Notes under the pieces: generated by a model
What the model saw: the letters and a program-made list of their open reading frames with translations, nothing else
The model's database searches: none
Told to the model about the DNA's origin: nothing
Translations under genes and position numbers: made by a program
Part shown: positions 16,736-25,799 of the stretch, in pieces
Layout of the letters: each line of letters begins with the position of its first letter
How positions within the stretch are numbered: position 1 is the first letter of the stretch
Assembly (NCBI RefSeq): GCF_036231945.1
Contig: NZ_CP109599.1
Coordinates: 7,343,501-7,407,500, forward strand
Reading direction: 5' to 3'
DNA from: Streptomyces sp. NBC_01429
GTDB taxonomy: Bacteria; Actinomycetota; Actinomycetes; Streptomycetales; Streptomycetaceae
DNA length: 64,000 nucleotides

Positions 16736-17331
16736 CCGGCCCGCTCCCAGTCCCGCGCGTAGCGGTGCAGGGCCGGAATGCCGAGCCGTGACCAGGGGAA
16801 GGGAGCGCCGGCCGTGGCGCGCGCGTCGGTGATGTGGACGTGCACGCGTTCGTCGACGTCCACCGGCGCGGTCTCGGCGATCAGCAGCCCGCCGGGGGCG
16901 AGCAGGCCCGCGACCCGCTCCAGCAGGGCGCGCGGGTCGCCGCCGATACCGACGTTGCCGTCCATCAACAGGACGGTGCCCCAGCGGCCCTCGCCGGGCA
17001 GCGGCTCGAAGACGGAGCGGCGTAGCGCCTGGCCGCCGAGGCGGGCCGTGTGGTCGACGGCGGCCTCGCTGACGTCGATACCGAGGGCGGTCCGGCCCCG
17101 GGCGGCGAGTTCCGCCACCAGCCGTCCCGGTCCGCAGCCGACGTCCAGCACGGTGCCCTCGCACCGGTCCAGCACGTCCAGATCGACCGGGTCGGCCCGG
17201 GCGCACCAGCGTTCCACCTCAAGTGGCAGCAGCCAGCCGTCGTCCCGGCGCAGGAACAGCGGACCGCGTCCGGCGCGCAGGGCGGCGGCGTAGGAGTCGG
17301 CGCCCGCCCACGGCGGCATGGTGGTACTCAT
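16591..17331 (-). CDS. Class I SAM-dependent methyltransferase
   Basis: Motif I is VLDVGCGPGRLVAELAARG (about residues 59-77), followed by ALGIDVSEAAVD, LLMDGNVGIGG and LAPGGLLIAETAPV, all standard Rossmann-type methyltransferase elements. ATG 17331 overlaps the upstream stop (ATGA), so it is coupled to the DUF2064 gene. Family members normally end near RRFAALR. Here the frame continues about 35 residues with low-complexity Arg/Ser sequence over the 3' end of the convergent gene, so a stop has probably been lost. It belongs to a three-gene unit with the two glycosyltransferases; the methyl acceptor is unknown. Confidence 0.7.
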   Translation of the reverse strand: MSTTMPPWAGADSYAAALRAGRGPLFLRRDDGWLLPLEVERWCARADPVDLDVLDRCEGTVLDVGCGPGRLVAELAARGRTALGIDVSEAAVDHTARLGGQALRRSVFEPLPGEGRWGTVLLMDGNVGIGGDPRALLERVAGLLAPGGLLIAETAPVDVDERVHVHITDARATAGAPFPWSRLGIPALHRYARDWERAGHWTAGDRRFAALRSRSASSSAEPPNRTAVISSQRARKPSGDSPVASR

Positions 17332-17948
17332 CGGCGGGCCGCCGACGGCGCGCTCCGGGCCAGCCGCGAGGCGAACCCGCTGTGCGGGGCCAGGGCGGCG
17401 ACCGCGTACGCGTCGGCCGCCGTGTCGACGTCCCGCAGGCACGGCAGGTCGCGCACGCGCAGCCCGGCGGCGGCCAGCCGCCGCCGCTGCACGGCCCCCG
17501 TCACCGGCGTCGACATGGGCACGCCGAGCAACAGGGCGGGGTCGGGGCAGGACAGACCGAGCGCCCAGAAGCCACCGTCCCGCGCCGGGCCGAAGTACGC
17601 GTCGCAGTCAGCGAAGTCCACGGTGAGCAGCTCGGGCGTCACCTGCGGGGTGTCCATGCCGATGAGCAGCGCCGGGCCGTGGCAGTGCGCGAAGGCGTCC
17701 GCCAGCCGCTCGTCCAGTCCGCCCGCACACTGCGGTACGACGTCGAAGCCGGGCGGCAGCCAGCGGCCCGGGGTCCCGTCGAGGACGAGGACCCGCCGGG
17801 ACGCGGGCGCCGCCGCCACGGTGCGCAGGGTGTCGGCGAGAGCGGCTTCCGCCAGCTCCGCGGCTTCCTCGGGAGCGAAGGGCGGGGTGAGTCGCGTTTT
17901 GACGCGCCCCGGCCGGGGTTCCTTGGCGATGACGAGGAGTGTGGTCAC
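17328..17948 (-). CDS. DUF2064 (TIGR04282-type) glycosyltransferase-like protein
   Basis: A protein of 206 residues. It begins LLVIAKEPRPGRVKTRL, the nucleotide-binding start of the DUF2064 family, and later has GPALLIGMDTPQVTPELL and ARDGGFWALGL, the conserved D.P.. and DGG.W.LGL motifs. The family is related to NTP-sugar transferases and one branch is named for arsenosugar biosynthesis, but most actinobacterial members have no proven role. GTG 17948 overlaps the stop of the upstream GT2 gene (GTGA), and its own stop overlaps the methyltransferase start. Tight coupling supports one pathway. Confidence 0.7.
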   Translation of the reverse strand: MTTLLVIAKEPRPGRVKTRLTPPFAPEEAAELAEAALADTLRTVAAAPASRRVLVLDGTPGRWLPPGFDVVPQCAGGLDERLADAFAHCHGPALLIGMDTPQVTPELLTVDFADCDAYFGPARDGGFWALGLSCPDPALLLGVPMSTPVTGAVQRRRLAAAGLRVRDLPCLRDVDTAADAYAVAALAPHSGFASRLARSAPSAARR

Positions 17949-18643
17949 CGTGCTGTTCCTCCCGCGTGGTCGGGGCTCTCGCGCAGGACGCGGCTCATGT
18001 CCCGTACCGCTTGCCAGGTGCCGCGCCAGGTGCCCGTCACCTTCGAGGCGCCGGTGCGCGGCAGATACGGCACGTCGTGCTCGGCGATCCGCCAGTCCGC
18101 GTCGGCGGCCCGTACGACCATCTCCAGGGGATAGCCGCTGCGCCGGTCGGTGAGGCCGAGGGCGAGCAACGGCTCGCGACGGGTGGCGCGCAGGGGGCCG
18201 AGGTCGTGCAGGCGCAGCCCGGTGCGGTGGCGCAGCATACGCGCGAGCGCCAGATTGCCCGCGCGGGCGTGCGCGGGCCAGGCGCCCCGGCCGCGGGCGC
18301 GCCGTCGTCCGAGGACGAGGTCGGCAGCGCCGGAGCGGATCTCGTCGACGAAGGGCACGAGCAGCGCGGGGTCGAGGGAGGCGTCGCAGTCGCAGAAGCA
18401 GACGATGTCGGCGTCCGCGGCGCTCAGTCCGGCGTGGCAGGCGGCGCCGAAGCCCCGGCGCGGCTCGTGCACGACGGTCGCGCCGAGCGTGCGGGCGAGG
18501 TCCGCCGAGCCGTCGGTGGAGCCGTTGTCGACGACCAGGGCGCGCCAGCCGTCCGGGATCCGTGCGAGCACCCAGGGCAGCGCCTCGGCCTCGTTCAGGC
18601 AGGGCAGGACGACATCGACTTTTCGTGGAGGTGGGAGGGTCAC
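17945..18643 (-). CDS. Family 2 glycosyltransferase (polyprenol-phosphate sugar synthase type)
   Basis: A protein of 232 residues without membrane helices. It has VDVVLPCLNEAEALPWVL and VVDNGSTDGSADLA at the N-terminus, CFCDCDASLDP as the acidic metal/nucleotide site and DLVLGRRRARG further on, as in DPM-like GT2 enzymes that load a sugar onto polyprenyl phosphate. It is first in a three-gene overlapping unit (GT2, DUF2064, methyltransferase). The divergent two-component system starts 124 bases away. It may feed the GT-C-like protein at 13453-14925. Confidence 0.75.
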   Translation of the reverse strand: MTLPPPRKVDVVLPCLNEAEALPWVLARIPDGWRALVVDNGSTDGSADLARTLGATVVHEPRRGFGAACHAGLSAADADIVCFCDCDASLDPALLVPFVDEIRSGAADLVLGRRRARGRGAWPAHARAGNLALARMLRHRTGLRLHDLGPLRATRREPLLALGLTDRRSGYPLEMVVRAADADWRIAEHDVPYLPRTGASKVTGTWRGTWQAVRDMSRVLRESPDHAGGTAR

Positions 18644-18766
18644 GGCTTCACCCTACGAGTGCTAATCGGGCAATTCGGGCATGCGGTCCTTACGAAACAT
18701 GGACGTCGGCGGCGGGAGGGCCTCGGGGGAGGGTGCCTGGGGACGGCGGGATGCCAGGCTGGAGGC

Positions 18767-19624
<858 letters not shown>

Positions 19625-19625
19625 C

Positions 19626-20738
19626 GTGCGCGACACCCTCCTCATCGCCCTCTACGCCTTCCTGGGCGCGGCCGTGACGGGCCTTGCCGGAGCGGTCGTG
19701 CTGCGGCTGATTCGCCGCCGGTCGCTCACCGCCTCGCTCGCCGTCGTGGCGGCGGTGGGGGTGCTGGCCATGCTCGCCGGCACGCTGGCCGTGGCGTGGG
19801 CGATGTTCCTCTCGCCCCACGACCTGTCGGTGGTGACGACCGTCGTCGCCATGGCCGCCGTCGTTTCGCTGGTCACCGCTCTGCTGCTGGGCCGCTGGGT
19901 GGTCGCCCGCAGCCGTGAACTGGCCGTCGCGGCGCGCTCGTTCGGCGACGGCCAGTTCGCGGCCCCGGAGATCCCGGCCACCGCGGAACTGGCAGAGGTC
20001 AGCCGCGAGCTGGCGGCCACCAGCGCCCGGCTCGCCGAGTCCCGTGAGCGGGAGCGGGCGTTGGAGACCTCCCGGCGGGAACTCGTGGCCTGGATCTCGC
20101 ACGATCTGCGCACCCCGCTGGCCGGTCTGCGCGCCATGTCGGAGGCCCTGGAGGACGGCGTCGCCGCCGACCCCGACCGCTATCTCAAGCAGATCCGTAC
20201 CGAGGTCGAACGGCTCAACGCCATGGTCGGCGACCTCTTCGAACTCTCCCGCATCCACGCCGGCACGCTCCCGCTGACCCCCTCCCGTATGTCGTTGTAC
20301 GACCTGGTCGGCGACGCGCTGGCGGGAGCCGACCCGCTCGCGCGGGTGCACGGGGTCAAGTTGGTGGGCGGGCTGGTCGAGCCCGTGCCGGTGGAGGTGG
20401 ACGGCAAGGAGATGAGCCGCGTGCTCGGCAATCTCCTGATCAACGCCATCCGGCGTACTCCGGCGGACGGCACCGTCGCGATCGCGGCCGAACGTGCGGC
20501 CGGTGGCGACGTGGTGCTGTCCGTGACGGACGGCTGTGGCGGCATCCCGGAGGAGGAACTGCCGCGCGTCTTCGACACCGGCTGGCGCGGCACCGACGCC
20601 CGCACCCCCCCGGCGGGCGCGGGTCTGGGCCTTGCCATCGTGCGAGGAATCGTGGAGGCGCACCGGGGGAGGGCGACCGTACACAACATCCCCGGTGGCT
20701 GCCGCTTCGAAGTCACCCTGCCCGCGGTACCCGCCTGA
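19626..20738 (+). CDS. Sensor histidine kinase
   Basis: A protein of 370 residues. It has two membrane helices within the first 85 residues (LLIALYAFLGAAVTGLAGAV and VVTTVVAMAAVVSLVTALLL) with only a short external loop, then a HAMP-like linker and the H-box ISHDLRTPLAGLR with His159. It ends in an ATPase domain with RVLGNLLINAIRRT (N box), SVTDGCGGIPEEEL (an Asp-x-Gly-x-Gly variant in which DGCGG replaces DNGPG) and GAGLGLAIVRGIVEAHRG. GTG 19626 is one base past the regulator's stop; an in-frame ATG at 19473 would lie inside the regulator gene. The short sensor loop suggests detection of membrane or envelope signals. Confidence 0.85.
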   Translation: MRDTLLIALYAFLGAAVTGLAGAVVLRLIRRRSLTASLAVVAAVGVLAMLAGTLAVAWAMFLSPHDLSVVTTVVAMAAVVSLVTALLLGRWVVARSRELAVAARSFGDGQFAAPEIPATAELAEVSRELAATSARLAESRERERALETSRRELVAWISHDLRTPLAGLRAMSEALEDGVAADPDRYLKQIRTEVERLNAMVGDLFELSRIHAGTLPLTPSRMSLYDLVGDALAGADPLARVHGVKLVGGLVEPVPVEVDGKEMSRVLGNLLINAIRRTPADGTVAIAAERAAGGDVVLSVTDGCGGIPEEELPRVFDTGWRGTDARTPPAGAGLGLAIVRGIVEAHRGRATVHNIPGGCRFEVTLPAVPA

Positions 20739-20775
20739 ACACACGTCCGGTGGCCCAGGCGCGCGCCGGACCGGC

Positions 20776-21777
20776 TCACCCGTCCCGCAGCCCCGCCCTC
20801 GCGAACTCCCGCATTCCCTCACCGAAGCCGGTCTCCGGCTTCCAGCCCAGAGCGGCCCGCAGACGCGAGGAGTCGGCGGTGATGTGCCGGACATCGCCCA
20901 GCCGGTACTCGCCAGTGACGACGGGCTCGGCTCCGCCGTACGCGACGGCCAGGGACCGGGCCATCTCGCCGACGGTGTGCGGATCCCCGCTGCCGGTGTT
21001 GTACGCGGTCAGCGTCCCCGGTGCGGAAGACGCCTCCAGGGCGGCGGTGTTGGCGGCCGCGACGTCCCGCACGTGTACGAAGTCCCGCCGCTGGCACCCG
21101 TCCTCGAAGACGCGGGGAGCCTCGCCCCTGGCCAGCGCGGAGCGGAAGAAGGAGGCCACGCCCGCGTACGGGGTGTCCCGGGGCATCCGGGGCCCGTACA
21201 CGTTGTGGTAGCGCAGCGACACCGCCGACCCGCCCGTGCTACGGGCCCACGCGGCGGCCAGGTGCTCCTGGGCGAGCTTGGTGGCGGCGTACACGTTGCG
21301 CGGATCGGCGGGGGCGTCCTCGTCGACCAGGCCGGGGAGAAGGCTTTCCGCGCACAGGGGGCACCGCGGCTCGAACCGCCCCCCGTCCAAGTCCTCGGGC
21401 GCGCGCGGTCCTGGCCGCACCACGCCGTGCCGGGCGCACTCGTATCGTCCCTCGCCGTACACCACCATCGATCCGGCCAGGACGAGATGGCGGACACCGG
21501 CCTCCGCCATGGCGGCGAGCAGCACGGCGGTGCCGAGGTCATTGTGGGAGACGTACTCCGCCGCGTCGGCGACCCCGTCGCCGAGGCCGACCATCGCCGC
21601 CTGATGACACACCGCGTCGGCCCCCGCGAGCGCCCGGGCGACCGCGGCGGGGTCACGGACGTCGGCGCCGGGATCCTCCCGGACGTCGTACACGAGCGGA
21701 TCGTGCCCGCGCTCCCGCAGGGCGTCGACGACATGGGACCCGATGAACCCGGCACCGCCGGTGACCAGTACACGCAT
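20776..21777 (-). CDS. NAD-dependent epimerase/dehydratase with CxxH/CxxC insertion
   Basis: A 333-residue extended SDR. TGGAGFIGSHV (residues 6-16) binds NAD, and YAATK places the catalytic Tyr163 and Lys167, with LAGSMVVYGEG supplying the Ser. RYHNVYGPRMPRDT is the substrate-side signature of UDP-sugar epimerases. Between residues 112 and 145, where most relatives are shorter, it carries CARH (Cys114, His117) and CPLC (Cys139, Cys142), a possible zinc-knuckle. It converges on the two-component genes and likely acts on a nucleotide sugar for the glycosyltransferases nearby. Exact substrate unknown. Confidence 0.75.
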   Translation of the reverse strand: MRVLVTGGAGFIGSHVVDALRERGHDPLVYDVREDPGADVRDPAAVARALAGADAVCHQAAMVGLGDGVADAAEYVSHNDLGTAVLLAAMAEAGVRHLVLAGSMVVYGEGRYECARHGVVRPGPRAPEDLDGGRFEPRCPLCAESLLPGLVDEDAPADPRNVYAATKLAQEHLAAAWARSTGGSAVSLRYHNVYGPRMPRDTPYAGVASFFRSALARGEAPRVFEDGCQRRDFVHVRDVAAANTAALEASSAPGTLTAYNTGSGDPHTVGEMARSLAVAYGGAEPVVTGEYRLGDVRHITADSSRLRAALGWKPETGFGEGMREFARAGLRDG

Positions 21778-21921
21778 AAGGCCACGCTAGGACCGGGGGC
21801 CCGCGGGAACCCGCGCTCCGCCGTGGGCGTCACGACTCCGTAAGACACGCAGCCCGAACGACGACCGGCCCGGGGTGTCTCGGTGTGGTCGGTCTCAGCC
21901 GAAGTGGGGGACTTTCGCCGA

Positions 21922-22101
21922 CTACTCGCTCTCCTGTGCTGCGGCGAGGGAGGCGCGGACCTCGTTCATGTCGAGAGTGCGGGCCTGGTTGAGGAGGTCG
22001 TCGAGGGCGGCCTCCGGCAGGGCGCCAGGCTGGCGGAAGACGGCGACGTTCTCACGCAGTTTTCTGAAGTCAGCTCGACGGTGCTCATCAGGGTTTCCCA
22101 T
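21922..22101 (-). CDS. Small hypothetical protein
   Basis: A 59-residue candidate with a well-formed helical sequence (FRKLRENVAVFRQPGALPEA, ALDDLLNQARTLDMNEVRAS). ATG 22101 is used. The frame immediately before it is poor, and a second frame begins ATGAGCACCGTCGAG with a sensible MSTVELTSEN, so the gene may be frameshifted near its 5' end. No family recognised. Confidence 0.35.
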   Translation of the reverse strand: MGNPDEHRRADFRKLRENVAVFRQPGALPEAALDDLLNQARTLDMNEVRASLAAAQESE

Positions 22102-22153
22102 CTTTCGGTCTGTGCGGGAGATCTGCTGCACGCGGCGTGATCGCCGGTCCAGG

Positions 22154-22185
22154 CGTCAGGCACCGCGATCCCGCGGTGCCTGACG
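22154..22185. terminator. Hairpin terminator
   Basis: A perfect 14-base stem, CGTCAGGCACCGCG and its complement, with a four-base loop ATCC. It lies 36 bases past the stop of the MFS gene at 22222 (minus strand) and should end that transcript. Confidence 0.7.
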
Positions 22186-22221
22186 GACGGTCTGTGCGCT
22201 GGTGGTCCAGCCCTTACACGG

Positions 22222-23823
22222 TTATCGGACGGAGACCGCCGGGACGGGTTCTGCCTCGTCCGACGGGGCTGTGGGGGCGGCGTTCTTCGGGCCGCGCAGG
22301 GCGACGTGGAGGAACAGGACGGCCATCACGGCGGTGCCCGCCCACATGGCCTGCTGCCATCCATCGACGAAGGACTGCTGGGCTGCGTGGATCAGGTCCT
22401 GTGCGTGACCGCCGGACTTGGGGGCCACCTCGATGGCGTTGGCGATGCCTTCGCGCGCGGTGTCCGCGGCGCCCGCGGGGATGCCGTCGAGCTTGTCGTC
22501 GATTGCGCCGCGGTACCCGTTGGCCAGGAGCGCGCCGAGCATGGCGACCCCGAGTGCGGTGCCGAACTCGCGGGTGACGTCGTTGAGGGCGGAGGCCACG
22601 CCCTGCTTGGCGCGGGGCAGGGAGCTGGTGATGGCCTCGGTCGAGGGCGTCATCGACAGACCCATGCCGATGCCCATGGCGAGCATGCCGGCGAGGATGG
22701 ACAGGTAGCCGCCGTCGACGGAGACGAACAGTGCCATGAGTGCCAGGCCGAGGGTGGCCAGAGCGACGCCCACGGTCATGGTCGAGCGGGCACCGATCTT
22801 GGCGGCCGTCTTGGGGGCCAGGCCGGACGCCATCATCATCATGACGGCCATGGGCATCATCGCCACGGTGGACAGCAGGCCCGACCAGCCCAGGACGGCC
22901 TGAAAGAACGGGAAGAGCACGACGGCGATACCCGCCTGGACGCCGAAGACGACCAGCAGTGTGATCGAGCCGCTGGCCAGGCCGCGCTCACGGAACAGGC
23001 GCACATCCAGCAGGGAGGCATCGCGACGGCGCAGTTCCCAGGCCACGAAGCCGATGGCGGCGACGACGCCGACGATCAGGCTCATCAAAGTGACCGGCGC
23101 GGTCCAGCCGCGCTCAGGGCCTTCCTGCAGGACGAAGATGAGACCGATCACGGCGATGGTGGAGACCAGCGCGCCCATGGTGTCGAAGGAATGCGTCGAG
23201 GGTTCCCGGGAGTTGGGGACCGACTTCAGTGTCATGGCCAGGGTCACGATGACCAGCACCACGGGCAGGACGAACAGCCAGCGCCAGTCGGCGACGTCGA
23301 CGAGGAGCGCGGAGAGGAACATGCCCAGGATGCCGCCGCCTCCGGCGACACCCGTCCACACACCGATCGCCTTGCCCCGCCGCTCCTCGGGGAAGGTCGA
23401 GGTGATGACCGCGAGCGTGATCGGCATGATCATCGCTGCGCTGATACCGGCGGCCACGCGCGCGGCGATCATCACTCCTGCCGACGGGGCCAGCCCCGCG
23501 ACGACGCTGGCGGCGCCGAAGACGGTCAGTCCGGTGATCAGCATCGGCTTGCGGCCCAGGCGGTCACCGATCGCGCCGAGCGGCAGCAGCAGCGCGGCCA
23601 GAGCAAGGGTGTAGATGTTGATGATCCACAGAACGGTGTTCTGCGAGGCGTCGAACTCCACGGCCATGTGGGTCTGGGCGACGTTCAGCCCGGACACCGA
23701 TGCGATGACGGCCATCAGCGCGATCGACACGGCGATCAGGATCGTACGCAGCTGACGCGCATCCGGTGCGCCCCCGCCGCCTACTGGCGCGGCCGTCGCC
23801 TGGGGAGGCTGATTGATACTCAT
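22222..23823 (-). CDS. DHA2-family (14-TM) MFS exporter
   Basis: A full-length 533-residue member of the EmrB/QacA drug:H+ antiporter group. Helix 1 begins at about residue 26; NVAQTHMAVEF and LLLPLGAIGDRLGRKPML (motif A) are intact; AARVAAGISAAMIMPITLAV and GVWTGVAGGGGILG (motif C type) follow, with about 14 helices in all. It lies downstream of, and in the same direction as, a thioredoxin-reductase-like gene with a 134-base gap. Together with the divergent XRE-cupin regulator this looks like an inducible export/redox unit. Substrate cannot be predicted. Confidence 0.85.
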   Translation of the reverse strand: MSINQPPQATAAPVGGGGAPDARQLRTILIAVSIALMAVIASVSGLNVAQTHMAVEFDASQNTVLWIINIYTLALAALLLPLGAIGDRLGRKPMLITGLTVFGAASVVAGLAPSAGVMIAARVAAGISAAMIMPITLAVITSTFPEERRGKAIGVWTGVAGGGGILGMFLSALLVDVADWRWLFVLPVVLVIVTLAMTLKSVPNSREPSTHSFDTMGALVSTIAVIGLIFVLQEGPERGWTAPVTLMSLIVGVVAAIGFVAWELRRRDASLLDVRLFRERGLASGSITLLVVFGVQAGIAVVLFPFFQAVLGWSGLLSTVAMMPMAVMMMMASGLAPKTAAKIGARSTMTVGVALATLGLALMALFVSVDGGYLSILAGMLAMGIGMGLSMTPSTEAITSSLPRAKQGVASALNDVTREFGTALGVAMLGALLANGYRGAIDDKLDGIPAGAADTAREGIANAIEVAPKSGGHAQDLIHAAQQSFVDGWQQAMWAGTAVMAVLFLHVALRGPKNAAPTAPSDEAEPVPAVSVR

Positions 23824-23957
23824 GATTTCCTCTCGAAAAGGGCATGCGGATTCAGCGCCGGAGCAGGGCCGGTCGCCAACAGTGGTGAGGCCGGGGCGCC
23901 GCTCACCGCGCGGGCCGCTGATGCGCGGTCGTGCGGTTCAGCCGCGGGAGCCGGTTG

Positions 23958-24971
23958 TCAGGCGGGGGCGTTCTCGCCCTGTGCCGCGGCGAGGGCCGCG
24001 TCGGTGTCGGCGGTTGCCAGCAGGGCGTTGATGTGGGCGGCGGCCAGGGCGCCGGCCGCGGCGGACGCGCCGACCTGCGCGGAGAGGTCCGTGGCGTTTC
24101 CGGCCACCCACACGCCCGGGACGTCGGTGGATCCGGCCATGGCGGAGGCGTAGCGGCGGCCCATGCCGTCGGGCAGGTCCTCCATCGGCAGCATCAGGCC
24201 GTCCAGGCCCTTGGTGCGGGCCTGCGTCCGCGTGGCCACCGCGATCACGTGCCGCTCCACGACGGTGCCGTCCGCCAGGCGTACCCCGGCGAGGGTGCCG
24301 TCCACGTCGTTGACGACTTCCCGCACTTCAGTCTCGATGACGCGGATATCGCGGGCGGCGAACCGGGCGCGGGTGTCCGCGTCGAGCTCGGTGCCGTGGG
24401 TGAAGTAGACCAGGTCATCGGTCAGTTGACGGAACAGCAGCGCGTGGTGGAGGGAGGCGGGACCGGTGGCGAGGATGCCGACGGGCTCGTCGCGGACCTC
24501 CCAGCCGTGGCAGTAGGGGCAGTGCACCACGCTGCGGCCCCAGTGCGCGGCCAGGCCCGGCACCTCGGGCAGTACGTCGCTCAGTCCGGTGGCCACCAGC
24601 ACCCTGCGTGCGGTGAGGGTGCGGCCGTCGGCCAGGGTGACGGTGAACCGCAGATCACCGTCGGCCGAGGGGGCCGCGGGCTCGGTGGAGGCCACCTCGC
24701 CGAAGACGATCCGGCCGCCGTACCGGCGTACCTGCCGGCGTCCTCGCTCAAGGATCTCGAGCGGCGGGGTGCCGTCCAGGACGATGAAGCCGTGCATCGC
24801 CGCAGCGGGCGCGTTGCGCGGGGTGCCGCTGTCGATCACGACGACCGAACGGCGCGAGCGGGCGAGCATCAGCGCGCCGTTGAGGCCCGCGACACCGCCG
24901 CCGATCACCACCACGTCCACGGTCTCGGCCGGCGGGCTGTCGCTCTCGGAGCGGGAAGTCCGCGCAGACAT
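23958..24971 (-). CDS. Thioredoxin-reductase-like FAD/NAD(P) oxidoreductase
   Basis: A protein of 337 residues. VVIGGGVAGLNGALMLA (residues 21-37) binds FAD, the CPYC redox pair is Cys151/Cys154 in VHCPYCHGWEV, and VPGVWVAGNATDLSAQVGAS near the C-terminus is the second FAD motif. The NADPH site is degenerate (GILATGPASLHHALL), as in the atypical actinobacterial branch that may not reduce thioredoxin. ATG 24971 is chosen because it leaves the divergent operator (25015-25041) free. Probably co-regulated with the XRE-cupin gene transcribed the other way. Confidence 0.8.
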   Translation of the reverse strand: MSARTSRSESDSPPAETVDVVVIGGGVAGLNGALMLARSRRSVVVIDSGTPRNAPAAAMHGFIVLDGTPPLEILERGRRQVRRYGGRIVFGEVASTEPAAPSADGDLRFTVTLADGRTLTARRVLVATGLSDVLPEVPGLAAHWGRSVVHCPYCHGWEVRDEPVGILATGPASLHHALLFRQLTDDLVYFTHGTELDADTRARFAARDIRVIETEVREVVNDVDGTLAGVRLADGTVVERHVIAVATRTQARTKGLDGLMLPMEDLPDGMGRRYASAMAGSTDVPGVWVAGNATDLSAQVGASAAAGALAAAHINALLATADTDAALAAAQGENAPA

Positions 24972-25014
24972 GTCGCGCCCTTTCGTCCTACGTGGCCCAC
25001 CGTGCTGGACCATC

Positions 25015-25041
25015 TGCAATCGACGTTAAACGCGTATTGCA
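25015..25041. promoter_or_regulatory. Inverted repeat operator in a divergent promoter region
   Basis: TGCAAT and ATTGCA flank a 15-base centre, and part of the centre (CG, GTT/AAAC) keeps partial symmetry. The repeat is centred between the redox gene (start 24971) and the XRE-cupin gene (start 25055). It is the natural candidate site for the XRE regulator. Confidence 0.55.
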
Positions 25042-25054
25042 TCAAGGGCATACC

Positions 25055-25669
25055 ATGTTGCCCATGACGCAAGAGGATGGGCAGCTGGACAGCCTCGTAC
25101 GCAAACGGATCCGCGCACTGCGGGTCGCACAGGGCTGGTCCCTGGAAGAACTGGCCACCCGCGCCAACCTCAGCCAGTCCTCGCTGAGCCGCATCGAGAA
25201 CGGTCAGCGCCGGCTCGCCCTGGACCAGCTCGTCACCCTCGCCCGCGCCCTGGACACCACCCTGGACCAGCTCGTGGAGAACGCCGCCGCCGACGTCGTC
25301 ATCAGCCCGATGATCGATGGCGCCCACGGCCTGATGCGCTGGCCCGTAAAGGGTGACCCAGGGATGAGCGTCGTGCGTCAGCGGATGACCGAACCGCCGC
25401 CCGACAATCCCGCCCGCATGCGCGCCCATCCCGGCCGCGAATGGCTGGTGGTCCTGTCCGGCACCGCCATCCTCCTGCTCGGCCACCGACGCTTCCGCAT
25501 CGAGACCAACCAGGCCGCCGAATTCCCCACCATGATGCCGCACGCCATCGGCTCCGAGGGCGGCCCGTGCGAGATCATGGGCATCTTCGACCGCGACGCC
25601 CGCCGCGGCCACCAACGCGACGCGGGCGAGAGTGGCGACCGCGAAGGCGTACAGGGCCCCCGCGAGTAG
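25055..25669 (+). CDS. XRE-family regulator with C-terminal cupin domain
   Basis: A protein of 204 residues. The helix-turn-helix domain is at about 13-67 (LRVAQGWSLEELATRANLSQ, SSLSRIENGQRRLALDQLV). A small cupin-like beta barrel follows at about 100-185 (HPGREWLVVLSGTAILLLGH, ETNQAAEFPTMMPHAIGSEG). Such proteins sense small ligands through the cupin and repress divergent genes. AAGGGC lies six bases before ATG 25055; ATG 25064 is an alternative. A hairpin terminator follows the stop. It likely controls the divergent redox gene and itself. Confidence 0.8.
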   Translation: MLPMTQEDGQLDSLVRKRIRALRVAQGWSLEELATRANLSQSSLSRIENGQRRLALDQLVTLARALDTTLDQLVENAAADVVISPMIDGAHGLMRWPVKGDPGMSVVRQRMTEPPPDNPARMRAHPGREWLVVLSGTAILLLGHRRFRIETNQAAEFPTMMPHAIGSEGGPCEIMGIFDRDARRGHQRDAGESGDREGVQGPRE

Positions 25670-25672
25670 CAG

Positions 25673-25688
25673 CCCCGCCGGCGCGGGG
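25673..25688 (+). terminator. Short hairpin terminator
   Basis: CCCCGC-CGGC-GCGGGG starts four bases past the XRE-cupin stop codon. The stem is only six bases but fully GC. Confidence 0.45.
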
Positions 25689-25710
25689 TGTGCCGCGCGA
25701 GGGGGGCGAT

Positions 25711-25768
25711 CTTGCGTGACGGGCAGCATGACGCGTCATCTCCTTGCGTAATCCGCAAGCAGTCACGC
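25711..25768. promoter_or_regulatory. Cluster of palindromes before a methyltransferase gene
   Basis: Three symmetric elements fall within 60 bases: ATGACGCGTCAT (25728-25739, perfect), CTTGCG-TAATC-CGCAAG (25743-25759), and outer arms GCGTGAC (25714-25720) with GTCACGC (25762-25768). CTTGCG also occurs at 25711. The cluster ends 31 bases before ATG 25800 and probably holds the promoter and regulator sites of that gene. Confidence 0.45.
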
Positions 25769-25799
25769 GGTATGCGCATGGGTCGCTTACGGTGATGCC

